From: Gnetum montanum
Taxonomy: Eukaryota; Streptophyta; Gnetopsida; Gnetales; Gnetaceae
Reading direction: 5' to 3'
DNA length: 52,500 bases
Assembly (NCBI GenBank): GCA_015680685.1
Contig: MNCI01033409.1
Span: 496,087 to 548,586, forward strand
Shown in pieces: positions 1 through 11,215 of this stretch. Both the position numbers and the translations under genes were made by a program. How positions within the stretch are numbered: the stretch's first letter is position 1; each line of letters opens with the position of its first letter. A model generated the notes under the pieces. That model had not been told where the DNA came from, did no database searches, and saw nothing but the letters and a program-made list of their open reading frames with translations.

Positions 1-201
1 AAAAATACCAAAAAAATCACATACCTCAGACTTGCTTAACCATACACTGTGACATATACAAGCAAGCCTGGGAAGACAACAAACGATTAACCCCAAGTGT
101 TTCTTGTGGCGTTAAGGCATTTAGTCTGCGAAGTTCGACCGGATCGTGCGTGCATGCTCGTATTCGTATGGTTGAGTGTAGGGGTACCTCGCCACTCATC
201 A
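1..201 (+). repeat. E0: 3' end of an Athila-type LTR
   Basis: The stretch matches the last ~200 bp of the E2 LTRs (7540-7736 and 13630-13829) by eye, including the shared GTATGGTTGAGTGTAGGGGT block, and stops at the LTR terminus CATCA (197-201). It interrupts the oppositely oriented LTR of E1 directly to its right, so it is a later nested insertion. The rest lies outside the window. It keeps more CpG dinucleotides than the E2 copies, suggesting it is younger. Confidence 0.85.
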
Positions 202-250
202 TCCAATATCGGATACCCAATATCTTAGCCTAAAAAAACATAATTTATCA
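202..250 (-). repeat. E1 3' LTR, first 49 bp
   Basis: Read on the minus strand this starts TGATAAATTATG at 250 and matches the start of E1's other LTR at 5878, sharing the GGCTAAGATAT block. It is cut off at 202 by E0. The polypurine tract sits immediately upstream (251-264). Confidence 0.85.
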
Positions 251-264
251 TAACCCCATGACTA
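251..264 (-). other. E1 polypurine tract
   Basis: The minus strand reads TAGTCATGGGGTTA directly before the LTR start TGATAA. The same signature precedes the 3' LTRs of E2 (AGTCATGGGGGTA) and E3 (TAGTCATGGAGGTA). It would prime plus-strand DNA synthesis. Confidence 0.85.
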
Positions 265-2420
265 AATAAAAACTTATCCTTGAGTGAGAAAAAGAAGGAA
301 TAATTTCTTTACAAAATCTTGGGAAGGTATGGGATTATTGGCTGACTCTAACTGCTAACTAACTCTGAGTGCCACATTATAAAATTTTATTCAAGTAGAT
401 GTAGATAAAATGATAAATTGATAAAAAGGTTGGACAAACATTAAAGATTACATTAAAGTGATAAAATTTTTAGAGGTATTTAAAAAGCCACTGAAGATGA
501 TTCTTCTTGTTGCCACTAGTAGTGGTAGACTTTCCACCTTGATTGTTATGTTGATGCTTCTCTAGTTATGCAGAACATTCTTGAAGGATGGACTAAAATT
601 TCTTCTCACTGTCCCATGGATCAAGTAATCATGTGATTTTTAAGTCATTATCCTGTATGTGCTACTATTTTTCCATGGCCATATCCTCTGTTGTCCCTCT
701 CTTGGCTTCATTTTCATGGTTGGCAAAAGACCTTTCTTAGGCATCCCTTTTAGCATCACCTATAGTCACCAAAGGATTAACATTAGTTTTGGTAAATTTT
801 GGTTAATAGTTAATCCTTTTTGGATCCCTTAGTTTGTGTTTAAACACAAGGTGATGACAATGTACTATGCCCAAGGTTATGAGGTAACTAAAATCATTAA
901 GCTATTTACCTTACTTTGGTGTATTACTATTATAGTTACCACAATGTTTGAAAATAGGATGTTGGAAAATTTCAAAAATTTCAAAGTGAGCATCACTAGC
1001 CATTGTAACTAATAAGTGTAACTTTGGAAGTGCACAAGTTTTCAAATGATTAAAACTAAAGGTCCAATGTAGAAGATGGCCAAGAAAGTTTTTGAAAGTT
1101 GAAGGATATTGAGATAGAGAAGTAGGAAAAATTAATTAAAAATGATGAGAAGTAGTCCCAAAAGCATGCATAAATTTAGAGAATCCATCATTGATGTTCT
1201 AGAAGATGTGAAGGTTAGCTCAAAGCCATTATCAACAAAAGTTATGCAAGTGGGACCTTCCCAAAGTAGGCTCCTTCCATAATGTCCTTGCATAACCACT
1301 TCTAGAGATGTCCATGGACACCTTAGAAGTTAAATGTAGATCATGTCCTTGTTCCAAACAACACACAAGTTCCTTGGTTGGAATGTTGCACTATACTATA
1401 CAAAAGCAAAAGGCTCATAATTGTATGCAATAGTGAGATGAATAATGGGACGAGAATGGATTATAGAGTTAGAGATGTAAGGTACTTAACCATGTCTGTA
1501 ATAGGTTCTTGTATCAAGTGTGATTAAAATGATAGCATACCTATCCATCCAAGTTTCAAAATAAGTCCATACCATTAATAGTGACCTCGCATTGATGTGT
1601 TCCTTCCTACTGACCATCATGAGTTCACAACCACCATAAAGAACAATCATGACTCCAAAAAGAAAAGAAAAGAAAAGAAGGAAGGAAGGACCTTAATTAG
1701 AGGAGAGCCTTCAGGCATGGATGACATGTCTTTCTAGCCTTATAACCAATGCATGTTTCCCATTATTGTGTCTAAGGGATGTGCTTTGAATTTTCATTAT
1801 TGTATTTTTTTGGATTTTATATTTTTGTGATTTTGGATGAGAAGCACACAATGCAAATACTTTTAGCTTCCTATTATTGGTCAATAGTGAAGTGATGATA
1901 TGTTTCATGAGAAGTCATAAACTACATGAAGGAAGTCAAGAAGAGAATCCAATAAAATCCCCTTGAGGTCACACCCTTGACATTCCCACTTGGTTGTTCC
2001 CTCTTTCTTCAAGGTATAATGATCATTGATGAATTTTAGTTTCATGAAAGAAGAACCAAATTTCTTTCATGACAAAAGACCTTTTTATTTAGAGAATTGA
2101 AGGGATGGATGAGGTGGTCTCATTGCTTCACACAATTACTTACCCAATCATCTTGATATCATAGCACAAAAACCCAATACATAGCATTGACTTTTGCATC
2201 ATGACTTGGCAATATTATTGACAAATACATAAAATACATTCATACAACATAAAGAAAATGACTCAAGAAAAGAGAAAATTATAAATTAAAAAAAAGGAAA
2301 AAAATAAGAAATGGAAAACATATTAAGAATTAGAAAATATGAAAAGAAATAAAGAAATGATAAAAAATTGTAAAACAAAAAAGGTGAAAAAACACTTATT
2401 AGTTCTTGTTTTAGGATATG
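265..2420 (-). other. E1 3' non-coding region
   Basis: About 2.2 kb between the internal purine motif and the terminal polypurine tract. No supported coding frame; only short chance ORFs (for example 1711-1908 on the minus strand). It is AT-rich and begins, read on the minus strand, with T-rich sequence resembling the equivalent places in E2 (11.27 kb) and E3 (22.7 kb). An (AAAAG)n run lies near 1661-1690. Confidence 0.6.
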
Positions 2421-2440
2421 TCATCTCCCCTCATAATTAA
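2421..2440 (-). other. E1 internal polypurine-tract-like motif
   Basis: The minus strand reads TTAATTATGAGGGGAGATGA and lies just after the gag remnant. E2 (11216-11232) and E3 (22673-22690) carry the same motif, there reading AGTCATGRGGGAGATA. Confidence 0.6.
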
Positions 2441-2579
2441 GCATAAATGTAGGGCAAGATCTAATAAGTGGATGGGTTGGTTCCATGCATCTTTTAAATG
2501 GTTTTTCACTTGTCTTTCCAAGCCACTAGATATCTTCTAGTTTAGTGGCTACTATGTAGACTGGTTTTTGCTCACACAG

Positions 2580-4889
2580 TTGTTTCTAAACTTTATGGTG
2601 GGTTGGTATAGGGACTGTGTTAATATTTTGAACCTTTGGCTCACAAATACATCCATTATTATTAGTAGCAATGCATGGATTCTTCTGTCTCTTCACAGTG
2701 ATAGGTTTATCATTTATGTCCTGTGTTGGAGTGGTGATGGTTGTTGGCTTCTGTGTATGATCAGGAGACATCATTCTGGTAAGGAAGGGTGTTGCACTAG
2801 ATTGGCCTTGGGCTAGTTTGATATGCTAGTAGATTTATGAGGTTTGTGCTTCTATGTGGAAACCATCCTAAAGAAAGGACATTTCCAAGATTGTGGTGAG
2901 ATCTACTAGCCTTATCATTTTCATATATGTTCACAACATAAGTAACATTTTTCTATTTGTGATGCCAAACCTTCCTATGTTGTTCGCGGTAACATATGAT
3001 GAAGGGAAGTATGAGAATATTGAGGATATGATGAAGTGTGAGAGGAGTGAGATGGTGATCCCATAGAAGATGTTGTGGGCTGATGATATTCATGAGTGGT
3101 AGTGGTGATTTGAGGTAGAGGAAGTAGAACCAGTTGGGAAAATAGGTTGTTGAACATAATATCTATATGGGTCCAGATGGCAGTAAGGTTAGTGCTAGTT
3201 TGATGATGGCCTCCCCTACGATTGTGGATTTTGCTACTATGGTTGATAGTAGTTTTGAGGCTAATAAGAAGTCCCATTAGGATAGTATGGTTGATTGTAG
3301 GATTGTCTATAGTTACCTTGTGAATAAGGTAATTTCCTAGGCATTTTCTTTTGTACGAACTTGGTATTCAAAGCAAATGCTCCATACTCATGTAGATGTA
3401 ACATAACTAGGTAATAGCCCTTTGGATGATCATATAGGCAAATGTCACATCCATCATCCTCTTTTTTGGTTAAGTCTATAGCCTCTTCTTCCATAGCTAT
3501 TTTTCCTTTTTGTCAATAAGTGTTCCTAGATGTTTCTTGATTCTTTTTCCTCTTATTGTTTTGATCAATTGATTCTTTTTACATTAATCTCTCCTCTATG
3601 GTTTTCACGTAAGTTATAACTTTGTCGTTCATCAACTCCCACATCTTATCTATCCTTGCTTCAAGCTCATTGATAGACTTTTGTATTAACAAGGTTTCTT
3701 GTGAAATCACCTCATCTAGAGCTACCTCTTTTTCCCCATCATATATATGGACCACCTTCTTTTAAATAGTTGGATCCTAGTTATATTCCTCTACATTCTC
3801 TTGTTTACATAGCTTTCCTTCTTCTTTTTCCAACTGCTTGATTAGCCTTTGTATCTAACGGACTTCTAGTTCGTATAACTAACCTTGGGCATAAATCCCA
3901 AGGGTTTTCCTTGTTTGATTATAAAACCCATCTATGATATGGAAAAGCTACTTTTTAGAGAGAAATCATGGCCTAGACATCTATGTAGTAGAGAACAGTA
4001 TCTATCCAAGGCCACATCCAAGGATTCATGTTATTCTTACTTCCATCCTTAGATTTGATTTCTTAGGTTAGACACTCTCTTACAGGTTTGATATTTTTCA
4101 TTAAGGATTTCTAGCATTGTGGATCATTAGTGAATAAAATCTAGTTCCAAAAATTTATACCAACTTTTAGCTTTGTCTATTAGTGTCCAAGGAAAGAGCT
4201 TAAGCTTTTGCCACTTATGTTTAATGTTTTGTAAGGTGCAGGCATTATGTAAGGCTTATAAATGATGTTGTGGATTAGAATTATAGCCTCCCCTAAATTT
4301 AGGAATGTTGTCCATATTAAGACATTTGATGTAGCTATCCCTTTGATGCCTTTGTGGTATTTGAACTACCTTCCTAAACTATTTCAAGCCCCTAGTATCC
4401 AACAAGGGTTCATCTGTACTAAACACATCATTCATCTAATTATGTTAATCTTTTCTATGCTCATTTTGATGTATTTTATTTTTCCCTTGGTTTTAATTTC
4501 TATCTTTATCTTGATCCCATAGTAAAGCTCTATCTCTATATCTACATTCATCTTCATTAGAACTAGACGTTGAAGAGGAAGCGGAAAATGAGGAACTAGG
4601 AGAATCACCATGGCTCCTATATCACCCCCTATGGTCCCTTAATTTATCTTCTAGATTTATAGGAGGTCCTAAGCCTTGAGGCCCTCCTTATTCTAGGACT
4701 TTCTCCATCTCCTATAGGATTATCTATACTAGTTGAACATAGTCCTTACATGTAGTAAGGGTAAAAATGAGCATATGAAATCCCTGCTTGAGGTTATTCA
4801 CTCCAATTCTTTTCAGTATAGAGCCTATCATTTCTCTTATGAGTGTTCTCATCATACAATGCATTATTGGTCCTATGTGAAGAAGACAT
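2580..4889 (-). pseudogene. gag: E1 gag (capsid/nucleocapsid polyprotein) remnant
   Basis: The likely start is the ATG at 4889, just downstream of the primer site, with a Ser-rich start (MSSS) like E2's gag. The capsid-type gag core lies around 4320-3850 and contains a NIPKFRGGYNSNPQHHL segment matching E2's NNIPRFEGGYNADPKNHL. A nucleocapsid-like motif, CDICLYDHPKGYY, lies in the open frame 3494-3261; compared with E2 the last Cys has become Tyr. After it comes a His/Pro/Ser/Thr-rich tail. Many stop codons interrupt the frame. The gag is followed directly by the internal purine motif, without a recognisable protease, so all enzymatic domains are missing. Identification as an Athila-type gag is firm by comparison with E2 and E3; the C-terminal limit is approximate. 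Confidence 0.75.
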
Positions 4890-4996
4890 GGTTTTAATGT
4901 GTGTGACTTGAAATATCAATATTTTCTAAAATATAAATCATTAATACTTTTACAAAAATCATTTATAATATAACTATTTTAGATAACTAGCACCAA

Positions 4997-5013
4997 CCCC
5001 AACAATGATGCCA
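4997..5013 (-). other. E1 primer-binding site (tRNA-Asp)
   Basis: The minus strand reads TGGCATCATTGTTGGGG, one base after the LTR terminus CATCA. It fits the complement of the plant tRNA-Asp 3' end (TGGCGCCGTTGCCGGGG) after C-to-T changes. Confidence 0.8.
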
Positions 5014-5014
5014 A

Positions 5015-5878
5015 TGATGAGTGGCTGGTACCCCCTACATCCAACCATACGAATCACATGCATTCACACACAATCTGGTCAAATTTCACATATGGGACTA
5101 CCATGGCATCTAGATTGTTAAGCATTAATCACATAATGTTGTCTTTCCACTTAAACTAATGGTAGCTTGATCATGTATGGTTTAGTCCTCAGTGACACAT
5201 ATGATAATTGATGTTGTTTTAGCCTTATGCTAATCTTACGATAATAGAGAAATTAATTGTTTAATCTAATTAACAATGAAACATAAAGTCTAAACTAACC
5301 TATGGGTGATGAGTGTCCATTTCTAGCTTGCTATACACATTTAAACCTACATATCCACTACTAGGATTACCAAGCACTATGCTACTAAGAAAACCAAGTA
5401 ATAACACTACTAGGGTTACCAAGCAAATATGTGTTTATGTTCAAAATTGGTCATGCTCATTTTGCCAATTGATTAATGTCATGGAAATGTAAATATCAAG
5501 TACATGGAATATAAATTGCATGGAAAGTAAATTTAATCTAAGTCAAAGTGTTGCAATGAATAAGAATCGATCTCGATCTTATTTCTGTTAATGGAATAGG
5601 TTCAAGTACATTGCCACTCAAATAAGACATCATACAACTAACTCAAATCCACACTATGGGAACTCTTTGACTATCCTCTAAGACTATGGGATAAAACTAC
5701 AAGGGTTCAAATACTCTATTGACAAAAGAATGGGATGAATCATGTGTCCAAGTGTTGTATTTATAAGCAGGCACACATCCTCCAATATTGAATATCCGAT
5801 GTTGTAACTTAAGTTTCGATATCAAATCCCTAATATCAAATACCTGATATCTTAGCCTATGAAAAACATAATTTATCA
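5015..5878 (-). repeat. E1 5' LTR
   Basis: 864 bp, starting TGATAAATTATG (5878) and ending CCACTCATCA (5015) on the minus strand. A TATAAATA box lies at 5765-5758. The U3 part has several GATAT/GATATC motifs. The minus-strand open frame 5697-5879 is LTR sequence, not a gene. Confidence 0.85.
5758..5765 (-). promoter_or_regulatory. TATA box of E1 5' LTR
   Basis: TATAAATA on the minus strand, about 115 bp into the LTR, in a position equivalent to the TATA boxes of the E2 and E3 LTRs. Confidence 0.6.
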
Positions 5879-5883
5879 CCTAT

Positions 5884-6919
5884 GATGATACTTTGGTTTC
5901 AAGGGTTTAGAGAATTTTCTCAAATCGATAACTAAAAATGAAGTTCATGAGCTTGCATGTTTTACCTTACAAATTCTATGTTAAAGATGCATTATTTGCC
6001 CAAGATTAGAAAAAATAAAGTTGATGTTACTTTTAAGGTAGAATTCAAACCCCTCATTATGTCAACGCTTAGGAAGTTTGACGTTCACATATAGCCTTGG
6101 TGGTAGGTATCCTTTAACATCAATGTCAAAGGCTAGGAAGGAAGTGACCTTCTTGATGTCAATATTATGCATCACTTTTGTTTGATATAGAGAGTCACAT
6201 ATATATTTTTTATAAATATCAAGTGTGAAAGACATTAAGAAATAACCCATGATATCAAATGTTATGATTCTTGATAGTTGTATCAAGTTTTCATAGTTAT
6301 AAGAAAATTTTTTGCATCATTTTTAGTTAACTATAATTATGTGTCATAACAATTATGAAAATGATGTGGTATGTCAATATTGTATCATTTCTTACCAACC
6401 AATGTTACTAGCTAAAGAAAAGAAAAATAAAAAGAAGTAAAATCATGATTAAGTGTTAATGTAGAATTTTAATATTAGTCCCAATAGGTGCTAGTAGACA
6501 TCTACCACTTAGAATAAGTAGCAAAAAAATGATTTTAGTTTTTCAAATCTCATGTAGCTAATGTTATTATATTAGGAATAAAATTTCAAGTAGTTATGTA
6601 AGAAGGATAAGCAGAAGTTGTTTTCTTAGGGGCAAGTATTTCAAGTTATCTAATGCCTAAGTCAACAAATCTAATAGTAGGAATAGACTCATCATTTAGG
6701 TCTACCAAGTCTTTAGTATCAATAGAATTCTTAGAAGAAGAGGTACTATAGATTTTTTTATGGGTTTGACTTTGATATTATAAAATTCATTGTCAATTTG
6801 ATAAGATAGTGCTTCACCATTTAGATGAGAAACACTTAGAATTTTTGTCTCAACTAAAATGATTATTTTGTGGTCTCAAAAGATAAATGAATTTCCTTAT
6901 ATATAGGAGATGAGACTAG
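5884..6919 (-). pseudogene. H segment d: Tat-like element, end of protease and downstream
   Basis: This is the part of the minus-strand host element H left of the E2 insertion. The first ~25 residues (from 6919), with DHLVSSPIYKEIHLSFE, continue the retropepsin-like domain left off at 13835. This corresponds to the end of the aspartic protease domain in Tat-type Ty3/gypsy elements, where a GRPW-type motif is followed by a PSSLHQK-type segment. Further left the frame is badly decayed; a short stretch around 6790-6670 still looks coding and an ORF at 6286-6062 cannot be assigned. H runs on leftward behind E1. Confidence 0.55.
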
Positions 6920-6924
6920 GTGAT
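6920..6924. repeat. Target-site duplication of E2, left copy
   Basis: GTGAT, matched perfectly by GTGAT at 13830-13834. Confidence 0.9.
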
Positions 6925-7736
6925 TGATGGGATGCGATATGGCATGGGCCGCGATATCACATCCCCCACAATATCGCGTATGTGATATCACAGTGCACTG
7001 TCAAGTCTATAAATAAGAGGCAGCTCTCCCTTGTTCCTTATTCTAGGCCTAGACCATAGAAAACCTCTAGCAGTTTTACCTCTCCAGAGATAGAATAATT
7101 TCCATGTGCCTGCAGTAGGAGCTCCAAAGTGAATGGATCTTTATTCAAGAAAATATTGTACCTGAACACAAGTTTGTGTATAGAAATAAAGACGAACTTC
7201 TTGGATAAACCTTGCAGTGCATGGACTAAGCTAGATAGTACTTTATTTACTATTATTTATTGTTTACCATTTAAATGCTTTATTAGTTGATTAATTCTCT
7301 CTCAACCCTTCTCTCATAGTTAAGTGCATTCAGTACGACTGCTTCGAGCACAAGCGTTACGCTTGGTGATCCCAGTAATGAATAGCGTTTGGTAACCAAG
7401 GTTGCATTGGTTCAGGGTGTGAACGGTAAGGGAGAACAGATGCTGATGCTCGATTAATTAAGGCTTAGTTAGTTAGTTAAAGTTAGTTAATTACTCTCTT
7501 CACCCTTCACCTCATTAGCATAGGAGATAAAATAGAAAAGATATAAAAATCACATATCTCAGACTTACTTAACCATATAACTATGAAAAATACAAGTAAG
7601 TCTGGGAAGACAATAAACGATTAACCTTAAGTATTCCATGAGGTGTGTAGGCACTTAGTCTATAGAGTTCGACCGAATCACACGTGTAACGCTCATATTC
7701 GTATGGTTGAGTGTAGGGGTACCTCACCACTCATCA
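6925..7736 (+). repeat. E2 5' LTR
   Basis: 812 bp, TGATGG...ACTCATCA. The 3' LTR (13036-13829) is its partner. U3 contains clustered GATATC palindromes (6935-6995), then a TATA box at 7008-7015. Most differences from the partner are C/T or G/A, plus a U3 indel of about 20 bp. Confidence 0.95.
7008..7015 (+). promoter_or_regulatory. TATA box of E2 5' LTR
   Basis: TATAAATA within CTATAAATAAGAGG; conserved in the 3' LTR at 13102-13109. It would set the start of the element's transcript. Confidence 0.65.
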
Positions 7737-7737
7737 T

Positions 7738-7755
7738 TGGCGCCGTTGCCAGGAA
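7738..7755 (+). other. E2 primer-binding site (tRNA-Asp)
   Basis: TGGCGCCGTTGCCAGGAA, one base after the LTR. It matches the complement of the plant tRNA-Asp(GUC) 3' end except near its distal end. Typical of Athila elements. Confidence 0.9.
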
Positions 7756-7880
7756 CTAAGTGTTTGTGCACTAAGTAGAACATAGGAAATTATCTACATC
7801 ATTGGGAGCTTAAAAGAATCCTTAGGGTTAATTAAACAAAAAATTATATAACTGTTAATCAACACATCGAATAAGACACA

Positions 7881-10800
7881 ATGTCTTCTTCTTCTTCTTC
7901 TCATAAAAGCACTTCACCACCTAGGGATCATACAAGAGACAGTCAGCGGTCTAACACACATAACCACGAATCGCCAGTTCCTCAACAACACTGAGTGGTA
8001 TATACCCATCCTGATGAGTATATACCAGATTTTACCTTTATCCTCTATCAGGATGGACAACTGCGTTGGAGAGACTTGCAAGGTAACATAGTGTTACCTC
8101 CAGATTGGGCAGTCCCTAACATGCTTCTTCGTGCTCTTACACAGATAGGCATGACGAAATTATATGTTGAATACGTTGTAGAAGATTATGACATAAGGGA
8201 TTACCATCCCACAGCAGGGCAACATCTAAGGGACTTGAGGCAGGAGAGCCACCATACATTGTTGAAGGACAAAGGGGTCCTGCACGACCTAAGCAAAATT
8301 GGAGATGGTGAACCACTTATAACAGGTTCTCCATCAAATGATGTTCCCCCTCCTAATGATAGTGAGGAGGTGGGGTATCAAAACCTATGCTCCACAATAC
8401 ACAACCCTGGTTATGATCCCCGTGAATGCCAACTATTCACTGAGGGAACAAAAACACATGACAAGGATGGCCATTCAAATCATCATCACAATCGTGGCCG
8501 TAGCCACAGAAGAGAGGGTAAGAAACATCGTCATGGCGATGGTTCTCCTTATTCTTCTCCTTCATGACATCATTCACCCTCTCCTTACACATCAGGGCAT
8601 AGTCACAAAGAGCATAACAGTGAGGATAAGGGTAAGCGAAATGAGAGACCTCGATGAGAGAGTCAAGAGAAAGGACGAGGGCATTCGAGAGAATCCAGAC
8701 ATGAAAGAAGGAAAAGTAGGGAACTACGTAGGCATGATAGACGTCATGAAAGAGATGATCATGATGAACCCCTACTTGCCACCTGAAGTATGTTAGATAT
8801 TACAGAGGAAGTTAGGATACCTACAAGGCATCAATAAGATAGTCAAATCAAGAGACTAGATATGAACAACATCCCACGCTTCGAAGGGGGATACAATGCT
8901 GATCCGAAAAATCATTTACAAGCATTCCACGATGCCTATGCCTTGTAGAATATTGAGAACGAGTGGCAAAAATTAAAGTTTTTTCCTAGGACACTCATAA
9001 AGGAAGCGGAAAGTTGGTATTGGTCCTTAGAATCAGAAACCATTAGGAGGTGGAGTACAATGCTAGAACTCTTCAACGATAAATACCAAACGTACTCCAG
9101 AGTGTCCAACTTGCATAAGAAGATCCAAGGATGGAAGTAGGGTAATCATGAACCCTTGGATGCTACCATGGGCCGATATTATGCATTGCTACATCATTGC
9201 CCGGGCCATGGTTACGCACAATGGGATCAACTACGCCACCTCATAGATGGGCTAAGACACGAAACTAGGAGAACCCTTGGGACTTATGCCCAAGGGAGAT
9301 TATCAGAACTTAGATCCCATGAAATTCATCAATTGTTGGAGCAAGTAGCTAAAGAAGAAGGGGAGCTACGAAAAAGAGAAAGCGCGGAAGAATATAACTG
9401 TGATCCTTTCCTTCGAAAGAAGGGAGTGAGATTCTGCTATGAGGAGGATGAGTCACCACTCGAAGAGTTGGTGAATAGAAAAACATTTCCGCTTCAGAAA
9501 TTAACAATGAAAGTATCAGCTAAGGTAGATGAAATATGGAGCTCCTTAGATAGTAAAATTAAAACTATCCTGAAAATCATAGAAGAGTTTAAGGAGGAAC
9601 GAAGTAGTGACCATGATAAGAAAAAGTAGAGAGATTCAGGCCATGCACGTGACAAGGGTAAGGGAAAAATGACTATCGCCAATGAGGTTGTGGATTCAGA
9701 TATAGACAATGATGGTGGATGTGAGATTTGCCAATATGACCATCCTAAGGGATGTTGCCAAATAACTTCACATTTACAAGAGTTTGGGGTGTATGCACTC
9801 AACTCAAGACTTAATAAATGGTAAGCACCCCGAAGGTTACCTTATCCCCAAGGTAACCCAAGGCAGATCCACCAATCGTTAACATATTATCCAAGTAGAA
9901 CTCTGTCACAATCTATCGAGCAACATTAGCAGTGGCAACACCCATAGTCATGGGGGATGCCAACGCTTAGACAACAATACCCTTACTGGTAACCAGACCC
10001 ATATGGCTACTACATGTAGCAGCTAGTTTCTCTAAGTGACTTTATGGGTCACGCAACCCCACAACATCACCACCAAGTTTGGGAGTATTTTAGGACTCCT
10101 TCTCCTACAGAAGACGCACCACATGCATACCATCCTTCGAATCCATCTGCCACTCTTACGTTGGTAGTTCGACTACCACCCACTCCAACAATGCAAGGGG
10201 AACTCCCCACTCAACCGTAGCAACATAATGCTATGAGAGCTGTAAACCTTCAACCTGTTGCTGGTTCTAATAACCGCAAGAAGAGAAGACCTTTCTTCAA
10301 AATCAAAATCCCAAACAAGCTCTCAGAACCACAAGTGGTTGAGTCTGTGCACACTCCTCCAACATACAAGGCTTCGAAGCTCCCTTCAAACTAAAAACAG
10401 AGCTTAATGTATATGGTTATGTTAACACATATCGTTACTAACTAAATCAAGGTGGGCCACCTTCCCAGGAAACTCTCTGACCCTGGAAGTCCCTTAATCT
10501 ACCTCCAAGTCATCGGGAACGAACCTCATAAGGTTCTTCTTGACTCAGGTTTTGGAATCAACTGAATATCACAAGAGATGTATCAAGCCTAGAACCTACC
10601 TCCACTTAAGAAGAGCAATATTCCACGAGAGCTAGCTGACCAGTCCATCATCATTCCCTTGGGATTAGTGGAGGACATTGTTACCACCATGGGTTGGTCA
10701 TACCTAGCTGATTTCCTAGTGATCCAAATAAACAATGATAAAGGGGACTTCCCAATTATAATGGGAAGGGCATGGTTGAGTATAGTAGATGCATGCCTAG

Positions 10801-10934
10801 GAATCCGCTATCTTTCCTTGGAAATATCTAAGGTAAACATTTATGGAAAGATCGAGAAGAAGAAAGTTCCATGCATCACATACAGTGACTCAGAGGGTGA
10901 TGACATAGAAGAATGCTCCGCATATCCTACATGA
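7881..10934 (+). pseudogene. gag: E2 gag-protease polyprotein, one frame broken only by stop codons
   Basis: The ATG at 7881 opens a ~1,017-codon frame that I could follow to the TGA at 10932 with no frameshift. It begins with a Ser run, then DFTFILYQDGQLRW (near residue 48), an Arg/His-rich stretch, the capsid-type gag core (residues ~326-530, NNIPRFEGGYNADP...WYWSLE), a nucleocapsid motif CEICQYDHPKGC (C614, C617, H621, C625), a Gln/Pro/His-rich linker and a retropepsin motif LLDSGFGIN (catalytic Asp 888). In-frame stops include TGA at 7992, 8565, 8655 and 8784, TAA at 8835, and TAG at 8946, 9138 and 9627, with more after. Each can arise from CGA, CAA, CAG or TGG by one transition. Coding-like sequence continues to about 11140. 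Gag would form the particle and the protease would cleave it. Confidence 0.9.
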
Positions 10935-11215
10935 AATTGGTGTGCACAAGGAAATCAGATATAAAGATGCTTGTAAGTAGCAACCACACAACAAGAGAAC
11001 ACCTAGTGGTTGATAGCTGATCAAGAAAGTAGCCCACCAACATGCATGGAACAAACTGGGGGAATAACTCATGCCCATAACAAAGGCATAGATACATTGG
11101 AGTATGAGTGTTGCCAACTTCCATCCCTTAACCTAAAAACATTAATCTAGAGAAGTTGGACACTTCTAAGAAATTCAAATAAATGCTCATTATTTTGGAT
11201 CTCTCCCTTTCAATT

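Larger units (their letters stand above)
202..5878 (-). mobile_element. E1: non-autonomous Athila-like LTR retrotransposon (Ty3/gypsy), reversed
   Basis: Read on the minus strand the order is 5' LTR (5878-5015), tRNA-Asp primer site (5013-4997), gag (4889 to about 2580), internal polypurine-like motif (2440-2421), long non-coding 3' region, polypurine tract (264-251) and the start of the 3' LTR (250). No protease, RT, RNase H or integrase sequence was found. The gag protein and both purine tracts match E2 and E3, so it belongs to the same family group. It appears to sit inside element H; the right-hand flanking 5 bp is CCTAT (5879-5883) but its partner lies outside the window. Confidence 0.85.

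Noticed and set aside
8338-8796. 152-codon plus ORF as a separate gene
   Set aside because: It is a shadow frame over E2's gag; the 7881 frame matches E1 and E3 proteins through this interval.
9494-9802. 102-codon minus-strand ORF
   Set aside because: Antisense to the E2 gag frame, with no domain.
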